From Actinomycetota bacterium (GTDB taxonomy: Bacteria; Actinomycetota; Acidimicrobiia; Acidimicrobiales; Ilumatobacteraceae): a DNA stretch of 52,501 bases. This document shows positions 16,415 through 24,439 of this stretch, in pieces. The DNA lies in the NCBI GenBank assembly GCA_016870865.1, contig VGAC01000013.1:1-52501 (forward strand), in the 5' to 3' direction. Below the pieces are notes generated by a model. That model worked only from the letters and a program-made list of their open reading frames with translations, did no database searches and was not told the origin of the DNA. Within the stretch, counting starts at the first letter, position 1. Every line of letters begins with the position of its first letter. The position numbers and the translations under genes were made by a program.

Positions 16415-17151
16415 TGCTCACCGTTCGTTTCGACAAATTGGGACTCGCTCCCGGCGAACTGTTCCTCGACGCGGGTGCGGGTTTTGGCCGCCACGCCTAC
16501 GAGGCCGCACGACTCGGCGCCCACGTCGTCGCGCTCGACCGGGCCGACGACGAAGTGGTCACCACGCGCAACACTTTCGCCGCGATGGCCGCTGCGGGTG
16601 AAATCACGACCCACAGCTTCGTGGCATGTCTGCGCGGCGACACAACCGGGCTTCCGTTTGCCGATGCGACGTTCGATCGTGTCGTCACCTCCGAGGTGCT
16701 TGAGCACATCGACGCCGACAACGCAGCCATGGCCGAACTGCATCGGGTGCTAAAGCCGGGCGGCGTGCTGGCGGCGACGGTTCCCACGTGGTTGCCGGAG
16801 AAAATCAACTGGATGCTCTCCGACGAGTACCACGCCCCGAAATCACCGGGCGGCCACGTGCGCATCTACTCGGCAACCGAGCTGAAGGCGAAGCTGCGCA
16901 CCGCTGGTTTCGAGATCGTCGGCCAGCACCACGCACATGCACTGCACAGCCCCTACTGGTGGTTGAAGTGTGCGGTCGGTCCGTCGAACAACGACCATCG
17001 GGTGGTCGCCGCCTACCGACGGTTCCTCGAATGGGACATCGTGAACCGACCGCGCGGCATGAAGGTCGTCGAGCGAGTGCTCAGTCCCGTGCTCGGCAAG
17101 AGCTACGTCGTCTATGCACGCCGCGGCGAACCCATCGGGGCATCGCGATGA
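16414..17151 (+). CDS. Class I SAM-dependent methyltransferase
   Basis: The protein of 245 residues has the SAM-binding motif I LFLDAGAGFGRHAYEAARLG, an acidic end of strand 2 (VVALDRADDE), and FDRVVTSEVLEHI with the post-motif typical of methyltransferase type 11. It starts at ATG 16414, sharing one base with the glycosyltransferase stop. The longer open frame upstream lies inside that gene and is not used. Probably it methylates a sugar or lipid made by its neighbours; this is inferred from context. Confidence 0.88.
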   Translation: MLTVRFDKLGLAPGELFLDAGAGFGRHAYEAARLGAHVVALDRADDEVVTTRNTFAAMAAAGEITTHSFVACLRGDTTGLPFADATFDRVVTSEVLEHIDADNAAMAELHRVLKPGGVLAATVPTWLPEKINWMLSDEYHAPKSPGGHVRIYSATELKAKLRTAGFEIVGQHHAHALHSPYWWLKCAVGPSNNDHRVVAAYRRFLEWDIVNRPRGMKVVERVLSPVLGKSYVVYARRGEPIGASR

Positions 17152-18176
17152 AACACGACCTGACGATCAGCGGTGTCATCACCCATGGGGAACTGCACTC
17201 GACCGCGGTTTCGATCGCCCGCCTGCAACTGCCGAACGGAATGATTCCCTGGTTCGACGGCGGGCACTGCGACCCGTGGAACCATGTCGAAACGGCGATG
17301 GCACTCGACACGATGGGTATGCGCCACGAGGCCCGCCGCGCCTACGAGTGGCTGGCGAACACGCAGCGGGACGACGGTGCATGGCACAACTACTACCTGC
17401 CCGACGGCTCGATCGAGGATGCAAAGCTCGACACCAACGTCTGTGCCTACGTGGCGGCCGGGCTGTGGCATCACTGGCTGTGCACCGGTGATCTCGCAAC
17501 GGTGAAAAATCTGTGGCCGGTCGTTAGTTCCGCACTCGAATGGGTGCTCGCCCACCGTCGGGCCGATGGCACCCTGTTGTGGGCCCGCGAAACCGACGGC
17601 ACGCCGTGGGACTACGCGCTCCTCACGGGTTCGTCGTCGATCAGGCACTCGCTGCGTTGCGGAGCGATGCTCGCCGCCCTCGTCGACGACCGTCCCGACC
17701 ACCTGTTGCGCGCCGCCGATGCGATCGACCGTGTCGTGCGAACCGACCTCGCCGCCTTCGAACCCAAGGACCGCTGGGCGATGGACTGGTACTACCCGGT
17801 GATGACCGGCACCATGGAAGGCGCGCAGGCAAAGGACCGCCTGGCCTCGTTGTGGGACACGTTCGCAATGGACGGCCTCGGCATCCGCTGCGTCAGCGAT
17901 GAAGCGTGGATCACCGCCGCCGAGACCGCCGAGTGTTCACTGGCCCACTCCGCCCTGGGCGACATCGACACCGCGGAGAAACTGCTCGCATGGACACGAC
18001 CGCACCGTTGTAACGATGGTTCTTATCTCACCGGCCTCGCCTACCCCGATCGCATCGCCTTTCCGGCCGACGAGCGCACCGCCTACACGGGAGCGGCGAT
18101 CATCCTTGCCGCCGATGCGATCACCGGCGCGTCACCGGGTTCGCGCTTGTTCCGCCACGGCTTTCTCGACCGCTGA
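17148..18176 (+). CDS. Alpha/alpha-barrel protein (prenyltransferase/glucoamylase-like fold)
   Basis: A 342-residue protein without signal peptide. Repeated helical-hairpin motifs such as GHCDPWNHVETAMAL, TQRDDGAWHNYY, DTNVCAYVAAGLWHHW and YALLTGSSSIRHSLRC are characteristic of alpha/alpha toroids (prenyltransferase-like or GH15-like). Several conserved Trp, Asp and Glu in the putative central cavity would suit carbohydrate binding. ATG 17148 overlaps the methyltransferase stop (ATGA). A hydrolytic or transferase role on a saccharide is possible, but catalytic residues cannot be named. Confidence 0.75.
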   Translation: MKHDLTISGVITHGELHSTAVSIARLQLPNGMIPWFDGGHCDPWNHVETAMALDTMGMRHEARRAYEWLANTQRDDGAWHNYYLPDGSIEDAKLDTNVCAYVAAGLWHHWLCTGDLATVKNLWPVVSSALEWVLAHRRADGTLLWARETDGTPWDYALLTGSSSIRHSLRCGAMLAALVDDRPDHLLRAADAIDRVVRTDLAAFEPKDRWAMDWYYPVMTGTMEGAQAKDRLASLWDTFAMDGLGIRCVSDEAWITAAETAECSLAHSALGDIDTAEKLLAWTRPHRCNDGSYLTGLAYPDRIAFPADERTAYTGAAIILAADAITGASPGSRLFRHGFLDR

Positions 18177-18179
18177 TCC

Positions 18180-18815
18180 TCAGCGCACGCGGCGCAGCAC
18201 GCGCAGACTGCCCGTCGCCGACACCTCTTCGAAACGCCCGCCGGCGAGAGCGGGGAGATAGATGTCCTCGTAGGGAGGTCGGCCACCGTCGGTCGGGTCG
18301 GGAAACACGTCGTGGATCGCCAGCAGACCGCCGATCATCACGTGCGGCGTCCAATTCGCGTAGTCGGCTCGGGCCGGTTCGACCCCGTGGCCACCATCGA
18401 TGAACAGAAACCCGATGGGTGCGTTCCAGCACGCGGCAAAGACAGGTGACTCCCCCACGACCGCCACCACGACGTCCTCGAGGCCCGCCCCGGCGATCGT
18501 CGAACGAAAGAACGGCAACGTGTCGATACGACCCGTCGCCGCGTCGAGGAGTGTCGGGTCGTGCCACTCCCAACCCGGCTGGTTCTCCTCGCTGCCGCGA
18601 TGATGGTCGACAGCCAAGACCACCGTGCCCTGCTGGCGTGCCGCTGCACCGAGCCAAACCGTCGAGCGCCCGCACCACGAGCCGATTTCCACGAACGGCG
18701 CGCGGGCCGCATCCCCGCGCAACGAACAGGCCGCATCGAAAAGGGCGTCACCCTCGACTTCGGGCATGAAACCACGCGCCGCCAGGGCATGGCGGCGCAG
18801 TTCGGGATCGATCAC
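18180..18815 (-). CDS. Class I SAM-dependent methyltransferase (MT24-like)
   Basis: The predicted protein of 211 residues has FVEIGSWCGRSTVWLGAAA as SAM-binding glycine loop, VLAVDHHRGSEENQPG, and FLFIDGGHGVEPARADY, a combination seen in MT24-type methyltransferases that work on sugars or antibiotics. GTG 18815 overlaps the nitroreductase stop as GTGA and gives a normal N-terminus (IDPELRRHALAARGFMPEVE). It is convergent with the GT4 operon, ending 3 bp from the alpha/alpha-barrel gene, so a link with that saccharide pathway is possible though not shown. Confidence 0.82.
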   Translation of the reverse strand: MIDPELRRHALAARGFMPEVEGDALFDAACSLRGDAARAPFVEIGSWCGRSTVWLGAAARQQGTVVLAVDHHRGSEENQPGWEWHDPTLLDAATGRIDTLPFFRSTIAGAGLEDVVVAVVGESPVFAACWNAPIGFLFIDGGHGVEPARADYANWTPHVMIGGLLAIHDVFPDPTDGGRPPYEDIYLPALAGGRFEEVSATGSLRVLRRVR

Positions 18816-19471
18816 CAACCGTCCCAGTGGATGATCGAGTCGACCGGTGGACGTGCCGCAGGCTTGAAGTCGGTTCCCTTGGTGTAGGCGAGCGGCGACA
18901 GGCACACTTGCTGCACGGTTTCGAATGGAATACCGAGAATGTCGGCGACCTGCTGTTCCATCATCAGGTGCACGGTGGTCCACGCGGTACCCAGACCGCG
19001 CGCGCGTGCCGCCAGCATGAACGACCACATGCCCGGGAGAATGTTGCCCAGCATCGACGCCGACATCATCGCCGGTGCACCATCCAAGCGCGCGCCTTGC
19101 GTGCAACCGAGGACGAGCACCGGTGCGTCACCCATGTGCTCGCCGAGGAAGTCGGCGGAGTCGGCGGAACGCTTCTGCTGCTGATTGGCCGCGTCGTCAC
19201 CCTTGTCGATCGAACCGATGTACACACCGTCCATCGACTTGTACATGCCGTAACAGTTCTTGTAGACCTCGCCGATCGCCCTGCGCTTGGCCTCGTCACG
19301 CACGACGACGAAGCTCATCGTCATCATGTTGCTGCCCGAGGGCGACTGCATGGCCACCGACACGCATTCGCGCACGACGTCATCGGGGACCGGCTTCGAA
19401 AAATCCAGGCGCTTGCGCACCGCACGGGTGGTGGACAGGAGTTGATCGGGGTTGAGAGGTAGTAATGCCAC
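18812..19471 (-). CDS. Nitroreductase-family flavoprotein
   Basis: A 219-residue FMN-dependent oxidoreductase. The N-terminus TTRAVRKRLDFSKPVP supplies the FMN phosphate-binding Arg cluster; SPSGSNMMTMSFVVV and RGLGTAWTTVHL are further nitroreductase-fold motifs. NAD(P)H-dependent reduction of a nitro or quinone-like compound is the family reaction; the substrate here is unknown. Start GTG 19471 is supported by a TACCAT box 7 nt upstream. It is translationally coupled to the methyltransferase that follows. Confidence 0.87.
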   Translation of the reverse strand: MALLPLNPDQLLSTTRAVRKRLDFSKPVPDDVVRECVSVAMQSPSGSNMMTMSFVVVRDEAKRRAIGEVYKNCYGMYKSMDGVYIGSIDKGDDAANQQQKRSADSADFLGEHMGDAPVLVLGCTQGARLDGAPAMMSASMLGNILPGMWSFMLAARARGLGTAWTTVHLMMEQQVADILGIPFETVQQVCLSPLAYTKGTDFKPAARPPVDSIIHWDGW

Positions 19472-19478
19472 GGGTGCG

Positions 19479-19484
19479 ATGGTA
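19479..19484 (-). promoter_or_regulatory. Putative -10 box (TACCAT) of the nitroreductase operon
   Basis: TACCAT ends 7 nt before GTG 19471, consistent with a leaderless mRNA. Confidence 0.5.
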
Positions 19485-19534
19485 CCCCTCCCCCGCGTTG
19501 TGCGCGGTCCCCTGCCCCTGCCAACATGTGAGCA

Positions 19535-20392
19535 ATGAAATCGGCGCTCGACGACCTCATCGATCTACTCGACCTCGAAGCCATCGAGGTCAACGTCTTC
19601 CGAGGAAAGTCACCCGACGAGAACCGCCAGCGCGTCTTTGGCGGCCAGGTGGCCGGACAGGCCCTCGTTGCCGCCGCCCGCACCGTCGAGGCCGATCGCC
19701 ACGTGCACTCGCTGCATGCCTACTTCCTGCGGCCGGGCGACCCTTGGGTGCCGATTCTCTACAACGTCGACCGCATCCGTGACGGACGTAGTTTCACCAC
19801 ACGGCGTGTCGTGGCCATCCAGCACGGCCAGGCCATCTTCAACCTGCAGGCTTCGTTCCACCTCAGCGAACCCGGACTCGACCACCAGATCAACGGTCCC
19901 GCGAAGCTCGCCGACCCCGACACGCTGCCCGACTTCAAAACACGCATGGCCCCGTACAAACACATCATCGGCGAGTGGTACGACCGTCCGCGACCCATAG
20001 ACCTGCGTTACGTCGACGCCGATCCGTTCTCGCGCGAGGGTGTTCCGACCCTGGGTCAGCGCGTGTGGATGCGCGCCGACGGCAGGTTGCCCGATGACCC
20101 CGTGTTGCACACGTGCATCGCCACCTACGCGAGCGACTTCACCCTGCTCGACACCACACTCCTCCCGCACGGCCTGTCGTGGAATTCCAAGGGTGTGCAG
20201 ATGGCCAGCCTCGATCACGCGATGTGGTTCCACCGTGCTTTCCGCGCCGACGAGTGGATGCTCTACGACCAGTACTCGATTTCAACGTCGAATGCCCGTG
20301 GCCTCGCCGGTGGTTCGATCTACACCAAGGACGGCCAGTTGGCGATCACCGTCGTGCAGGAGGGCCTCGCCCGTGTGAACGTCGATGCGTGA
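19535..20392 (+). CDS. tesB: Acyl-CoA thioesterase II
   Basis: TesB hydrolyses acyl-CoA to free fatty acid and CoA in the cytoplasm. The 285-residue protein is a double hot dog: the first half holds FRGKSPDENRQRVFGGQVAGQ and LHAYFLRPGD; the second has ATYASDFTLLDTT with the catalytic Asp, SLDHAMWFHR, and LAITVVQEGLAR with the conserved Gln. Length and motif order are normal for the family. It overlaps the following PQQ-type dehydrogenase by 8 nt. Confidence 0.94.
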   Translation: MKSALDDLIDLLDLEAIEVNVFRGKSPDENRQRVFGGQVAGQALVAAARTVEADRHVHSLHAYFLRPGDPWVPILYNVDRIRDGRSFTTRRVVAIQHGQAIFNLQASFHLSEPGLDHQINGPAKLADPDTLPDFKTRMAPYKHIIGEWYDRPRPIDLRYVDADPFSREGVPTLGQRVWMRADGRLPDDPVLHTCIATYASDFTLLDTTLLPHGLSWNSKGVQMASLDHAMWFHRAFRADEWMLYDQYSISTSNARGLAGGSIYTKDGQLAITVVQEGLARVNVDA

Positions 20393-21479
20393 CATCCGCG
20401 CTTTTTTCCTGTTTGGCACCTCTCTCGTCATCGCCGTCGCCGTACCGACCGGCGCCACCGCGAGCGTCGACCCGAAAGCACGTCTCACAGCGGTCACGAC
20501 CGTTGCCAAACCCACCGACATCGCTTCGCGCACCTCCGACACGGGTCTCTACATCGCCGAACAGGACGGCAGGGTCGTGCGCTTCGACACCAAAACAAAA
20601 GTGAAGTCGACGGCACTCGACGTCACCGGACTCACCGGGGCGTCGGGAGAACGAGGGCTCCTCGGTCTCGCCTTCCATCCGAACGGCCGCTTCGTCTACG
20701 TCAACTACACCGACGACGCCGGCAACACCGTCGTTGCGCGCTACCGCATGCGCGCCGACAACACCGCAGAGCCCACCTCGCGGACCGTGCTCTTCACCCT
20801 CGACCAGCCCTACGCGAACCATAACGGGGGTGGCCTTGCATTCGGCCCCGGTGGGCGTCTCTACATCGGCACCGGTGATGGTGGCTCGCGTGACGACCCC
20901 CTACGTGCGGGGCTCGACAAATCGTCGATGCTCGGAAAGATCATCGGCATCGACCCACTTGCACGCAACGAGAGGTCCGCCGCCGCACGCATCTGGTCCG
21001 TGGGCCTGCGCAATCCGTGGCGATTCGAGTTCGACGAGGAGATGAACCTCTGGGTCGCCGACGTCGGCCAGGACAAATGGGAAGAGGTCAATCTCGCGCG
21101 CGCCTCCTCTGGGTCGGGACGCAACGCGAATTTCGGATGGAGTGCGTACGAAGGTCTCATGCGTTTCAACAACGACCAAGTCGCTCGGAAACACCTTGCC
21201 CCTGTCCATGTCTACCAACACGGCCAAGAAGGCTGCTCCATTTCCGGTGGGACGAAGATTCGCTCGGCGAAGCTTCCCGCACTCTCGGGTTGGTACGTCT
21301 ATGGCGACTTCTGCAGTGGCCGCATCACCGCCATCAAGGTTTCCGGGAAAACGGTGTCACGCGCCGTGCGCCTCGTCGACAACGCCGGGTCAGTGACTGC
21401 GGTTCGCACCGTCGCATCGGGTGACGTCTATGTCCTCACCCTGGCGGGCGACGTCAGTCGATTGGTGGCGGTGCCGTGA
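20385..21479 (+). CDS. Secreted PQQ-dependent sugar dehydrogenase (glucose/sorbosone dehydrogenase family), copy 1
   Basis: A six-bladed beta-propeller of 364 residues with a signal peptide (about 1-26, cleaving near ATAS). Family markers are RGLLGLAFHPNG, NHNGGGLAFGPGGRLYIGTGDGG with the catalytic His, and GLRNPWRFEFD. It should oxidise a sugar or aldehyde outside the cytoplasmic membrane with PQQ. The substrate is unknown, and PQQ biosynthesis genes are not in view. Its end overlaps the start of a paralogue by 4 nt (GTGA). Confidence 0.88.
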   Translation: MRDIRAFFLFGTSLVIAVAVPTGATASVDPKARLTAVTTVAKPTDIASRTSDTGLYIAEQDGRVVRFDTKTKVKSTALDVTGLTGASGERGLLGLAFHPNGRFVYVNYTDDAGNTVVARYRMRADNTAEPTSRTVLFTLDQPYANHNGGGLAFGPGGRLYIGTGDGGSRDDPLRAGLDKSSMLGKIIGIDPLARNERSAAARIWSVGLRNPWRFEFDEEMNLWVADVGQDKWEEVNLARASSGSGRNANFGWSAYEGLMRFNNDQVARKHLAPVHVYQHGQEGCSISGGTKIRSAKLPALSGWYVYGDFCSGRITAIKVSGKTVSRAVRLVDNAGSVTAVRTVASGDVYVLTLAGDVSRLVAVP

Positions 21480-22597
21480 GTGCAGTCAGGCCCCACCGTT
21501 TTCGTCGTTGTCTGGTTGCTGTGGTCGTGGCCGGCGCGGTGCTGGTGGTCCCAGCCATGGAGTCGACCGCCGGGTCGGGTGGGGGAACGAAAGTCGCACT
21601 TGTCAAGGTGACCGGCGCGAAGCTTCCCGTCGACATCGCTTCACGCGACGGAGACACGGGTCTCTACATCGCAGAGCAGGACGGTCTCGTCGTGCGTTAC
21701 GACCCCACGACCAACGCACGCACGATTGCGCTCAACCTTCGGAGGTTCACGAGCGCCGACGTGGAACGTGGTCTTCTCGGTCTGATTTTCCACCCCGACG
21801 GCTCTCATCTCTACGTCAACTACACCGACTCCCGTTTCGGGACCGTCGTGGCCCGCTATGTCATGCGCGCCGACAACACCGCAGATACGGCAACTCGGAC
21901 GGTGATCTTCCAACTCCCGAGAAACCGTCCATCGGTGCACAACGGTGGCAGTCTCGCTTTCGGTCCGGGCAACCGCCTTTTTGTCAGCACGGGAGACAGC
22001 GGTTTCGGCAATGACCCCGCACGACTCGCGCTCGATCCGACGTCGTTCTTCGGCAAGATCCTGAGCCTCGAACCACTCGCGCGCGATGCAAAGTCGGCGG
22101 CTCCGAAGGTGTGGTCAATCGGACTGCGTAATCCGTGGCGATTCGAATTCGACGATGAAATGAACCTGTGGGTACCCGATGTCGGCCAGAACAGATGGGA
22201 AGAAGTGAACGTCGTCTGGGCGAAGGATGGATCGGGCCGTGACGCCAACTTCGGTTGGAGTGCGTTCGAGGGACGCGTTCGCAACAACAAAGACCAGACC
22301 GCCTACGGACACAACCAACCCGTCTTCGTGTACCCGCACGGCGAGCAGGGGTGCTCGGTGATCGGCGGCACACGCGTGCGCGACAATTCTCTGCCCAGTC
22401 TGCGTGGCTGGTACGTCTTTGGCGACTACTGCACCGGTCGCATCACCGCGATCAAGGTGTCTAACCAGAAGGTGAAGTCGACACGAACAATCGCAAAGGG
22501 TGCAGGGTTCATCACGGCGATCCGCACCGTTGCATCAGGCGGGGTGTACGTGCTCTCACGCGGCGGCGGCATTCGCACCTTCCGTGTGGTCGGCTGA
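21476..22597 (+). CDS. Secreted PQQ-dependent sugar dehydrogenase family protein, copy 2
   Basis: A tandem paralogue of the preceding gene, 373 residues, sharing blocks such as TGLYIAEQDG, YVNYTD, MRADNTA and GLRNPWRFEFD. The signal peptide is about 1-33. The catalytic His is kept (VHNGGSLAFGPGN), but the adjacent glycine-rich metal/PQQ loop differs: STGDSGFGNDP here against GTGDGGSRDDP in copy 1. Substrate preference may therefore differ. GTG 21476 overlaps the stop of copy 1. Confidence 0.86.
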   Translation: MSAVRPHRFRRCLVAVVVAGAVLVVPAMESTAGSGGGTKVALVKVTGAKLPVDIASRDGDTGLYIAEQDGLVVRYDPTTNARTIALNLRRFTSADVERGLLGLIFHPDGSHLYVNYTDSRFGTVVARYVMRADNTADTATRTVIFQLPRNRPSVHNGGSLAFGPGNRLFVSTGDSGFGNDPARLALDPTSFFGKILSLEPLARDAKSAAPKVWSIGLRNPWRFEFDDEMNLWVPDVGQNRWEEVNVVWAKDGSGRDANFGWSAFEGRVRNNKDQTAYGHNQPVFVYPHGEQGCSVIGGTRVRDNSLPSLRGWYVFGDYCTGRITAIKVSNQKVKSTRTIAKGAGFITAIRTVASGGVYVLSRGGGIRTFRVVG

Positions 22598-22627
22598 CCC
22601 CGTACGTAGTGTGCGTCGGGCGCTCGC

Positions 22628-23632
22628 CTAGCGCCGTGCGCCCATGAACATGCTGCGCAGAACCTGGTAATTCTCGACACAGTGTCCGGCGCCCAGCACC
22701 ACCGCCTCGAGGGGCATCGGCGACATGCGCACCGGCACGTCGGTTTCACGTTCGATGCGCTGAGACAGACCCCGTAGCAGGCCTCCACCTCCGACGAGAT
22801 ACATGCCTCGCTGCAGGAAATCCTGCGCCATTTCGGGTGGCACTTTCGACAGGCAGCGGGTCACCGACTGCACGATCTGCGAAACGACCTCGTCGATCGC
22901 AAAGCGCACCTCTTCGGCGCTGAGGTCGATGTTCTTCGGCAGGCCGGTGACGAGGTCACGACCGCGCACCTGCGCGCCGCGCTCGTTGGGCATCGGTGCC
23001 GCGGTACCGATCTGGATCTTGATCTCCTCTGCGGTGCGCTCACCGATTGCAATGCCATGTTCACGCCGCACGTAGGTCTGGATCGCCGCGTCGATGTCGA
23101 AACTGCCGACGCGAATCGCCTCGAGCGCAACGACTCCACCCAGACTGATGACCGCCGTCTCGCTGGTGCCACCACCGATGTCGATCACCATGTTGCCGAC
23201 AGGTTCGTCGATGGGAAGCTCGGCGCCGATGGCGGCCGCCATCGGCTGTTCGATCAACTGCGCATCGGAGGCACCCGCACGACGTGTCGCGTCGGTGACC
23301 GCACGGCGCTCGACCTCGGTGATCGCCGAGGGCACGCAGATGACGACCTTGGGTCGGGTGAAACGCGAGACACCGACGCGCTGCAGCAAAAGGCGGATCA
23401 TGCGCTCGGTTATGTCGAAGTCGGTGATGGCGCCGCCACGCAGCGGCCGGACGGCCACGATGTACCCCGGGGTGCGCCCGATCATGTTCCAGGCCTCGTG
23501 CCCCGTCGCAAGAACCTCGCTGGTTTTGCGGTTCACGGCGATGACCGACGGCTCGTTGAGTACGATTCCACGGCCCTTCATGTAGACGAGCGTGTTCGCC
23601 GTCCCGAGGTCGATCGCAAGGTCACGGGCCAT
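22628..23632 (-). CDS. mreB: Rod-shape-determining protein MreB/Mbl
   Basis: An actin-like ATPase of 334 residues that polymerises under the membrane and guides wall synthesis. It has the phosphate 1 loop ARDLAIDLGTANTLVY, the phosphate 2 loop NMVIDIGGGTSETAVISLGG and the adenosine motif MYLVGGGGLLRGL. The C-terminus is ordinary. Usual partners mreC, mreD and rodA are not adjacent. A TAAACT box 8 nt before the ATG suggests its own promoter, in addition to possible read-through from moaE. Confidence 0.95.
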   Translation of the reverse strand: MARDLAIDLGTANTLVYMKGRGIVLNEPSVIAVNRKTSEVLATGHEAWNMIGRTPGYIVAVRPLRGGAITDFDITERMIRLLLQRVGVSRFTRPKVVICVPSAITEVERRAVTDATRRAGASDAQLIEQPMAAAIGAELPIDEPVGNMVIDIGGGTSETAVISLGGVVALEAIRVGSFDIDAAIQTYVRREHGIAIGERTAEEIKIQIGTAAPMPNERGAQVRGRDLVTGLPKNIDLSAEEVRFAIDEVVSQIVQSVTRCLSKVPPEMAQDFLQRGMYLVGGGGLLRGLSQRIERETDVPVRMSPMPLEAVVLGAGHCVENYQVLRSMFMGARR

Positions 23633-23640
23633 TTAGGACC

Positions 23641-23646
23641 AGTTTA
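23641..23646 (-). promoter_or_regulatory. Putative -10 box (TAAACT) of mreB
   Basis: TAAACT ends 8 nt before the mreB ATG at 23632, in the 26-bp gap after the small membrane protein gene. Confidence 0.4.
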
Positions 23647-23658
23647 GGTCGCTGCCGC

Positions 23659-23883
23659 CTACGGACGTGGTTCGCCGCGGTCACCACCACGCATTTGTGT
23701 CTGTTTGCTGACGACGTTGCGTCGTGCCTCGGGTGACAATGCATCGATGTGTCGACGGAAGTTCTCGATGCCGTCATAGATGCCGGTCTGTCGTTGCTGA
23801 CGAAAGAGGATCGTCGCCAACGCCGCACCACAGCCGAGCGCGAGCAAGGCAAAGATCACCACGGCAGTCTGTGCAGGAATCAC
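23659..23883 (-). CDS. Small single-span membrane protein, unknown function
   Basis: A 74-residue protein with one hydrophobic helix at about 6-27 (VVIFALLALGCGAALATILF), then a short charged cytoplasmic tail (FRQQRQTGIYDGIENFRRH). No family is recognised. ATG 23883 overlaps the moaE stop by 4 nt, and mreB follows 26 nt downstream, so it is likely a real gene of this operon. Confidence 0.65.
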   Translation of the reverse strand: MIPAQTAVVIFALLALGCGAALATILFRQQRQTGIYDGIENFRRHIDALSPEARRNVVSKQTQMRGGDRGEPRP

Positions 23884-24362
23884 GGCCGCGGGACACTTCC
23901 GATGTCATGCGCGCCCGTACCCCAGTCGGTGCCATCGGACCATTCCTCGCGTTTCCAGATCGGCACGGCGACCTTGAGGGTGTCGATGCAGAAGCGCCCC
24001 GCCTCGAATGCTTCGGGGCGGTGGGGTGACGACACCACGACGAGAACCGACGACTCGAGGAGCGACAGTCTCCCGACGCGGTGCAGCATCGCGACACGTC
24101 CGATCGTCGGCCACGCACGACGGGCCTCGGCGACGATCTCCCCCATCCGTGCAACGGCTTTGTCTTCGTACGCCTCATAGGTGAGGTGGCTCACATTGTT
24201 GCGACCATCGGCTTGGTCGCGCACCGTGCCGGAGAAAACAACGACTGCTCCACAAGAGGGTTGCAGGGCCCACGCGTAGGCGACACCGACGTCGAGCGAG
24301 CGGTCGGTCAACGCCACCCAGTCGTTCGACGAACCATCGGAGGGAAGCAGGTGACCCGTCAC
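23880..24362 (-). CDS. moaE: Molybdopterin synthase catalytic subunit
   Basis: MoaE transfers sulfur from MoaD to precursor Z to make molybdopterin. The protein of 160 residues shows CGAVVVFSGTVRDQADG, LTYEAYEDKAV, HRVGRLSLLESSVLVVVSSPHR and the active-site Lys motif PIWKREEW. GTG 24362 is preferred as start because TACGAT ends 7 nt before it; an in-frame GTG at 24380 would add six residues and place the box inside the gene. The product could serve the CoxL-type molybdenum hydroxylase encoded at 48020-50332. Confidence 0.9.
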   Translation of the reverse strand: MTGHLLPSDGSSNDWVALTDRSLDVGVAYAWALQPSCGAVVVFSGTVRDQADGRNNVSHLTYEAYEDKAVARMGEIVAEARRAWPTIGRVAMLHRVGRLSLLESSVLVVVSSPHRPEAFEAGRFCIDTLKVAVPIWKREEWSDGTDWGTGAHDIGSVPRP

Positions 24363-24369
24363 CCTTCGA

Positions 24370-24375
24370 ATCGTA
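24370..24375 (-). promoter_or_regulatory. Putative -10 box (TACGAT) of moaE
   Basis: TACGAT ends 7 nt before GTG 24362, arguing for the shorter MoaE and a leaderless mRNA. Confidence 0.4.
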
Positions 24376-24425
24376 CCCACGCATGACGATTTCGGGCCCG
24401 ACGACCAATTCGGCCAGCGGGAAAT

Positions 24426-24431
24426 TACCGT
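24426..24431 (+). promoter_or_regulatory. Putative -10 box (TACCGT) of the trypsin-like membrane protein gene
   Basis: TACCGT ends 8 nt before ATG 24440, favouring this start over ATG 24383. Confidence 0.4.
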
Positions 24432-24439
24432 CCACGATC

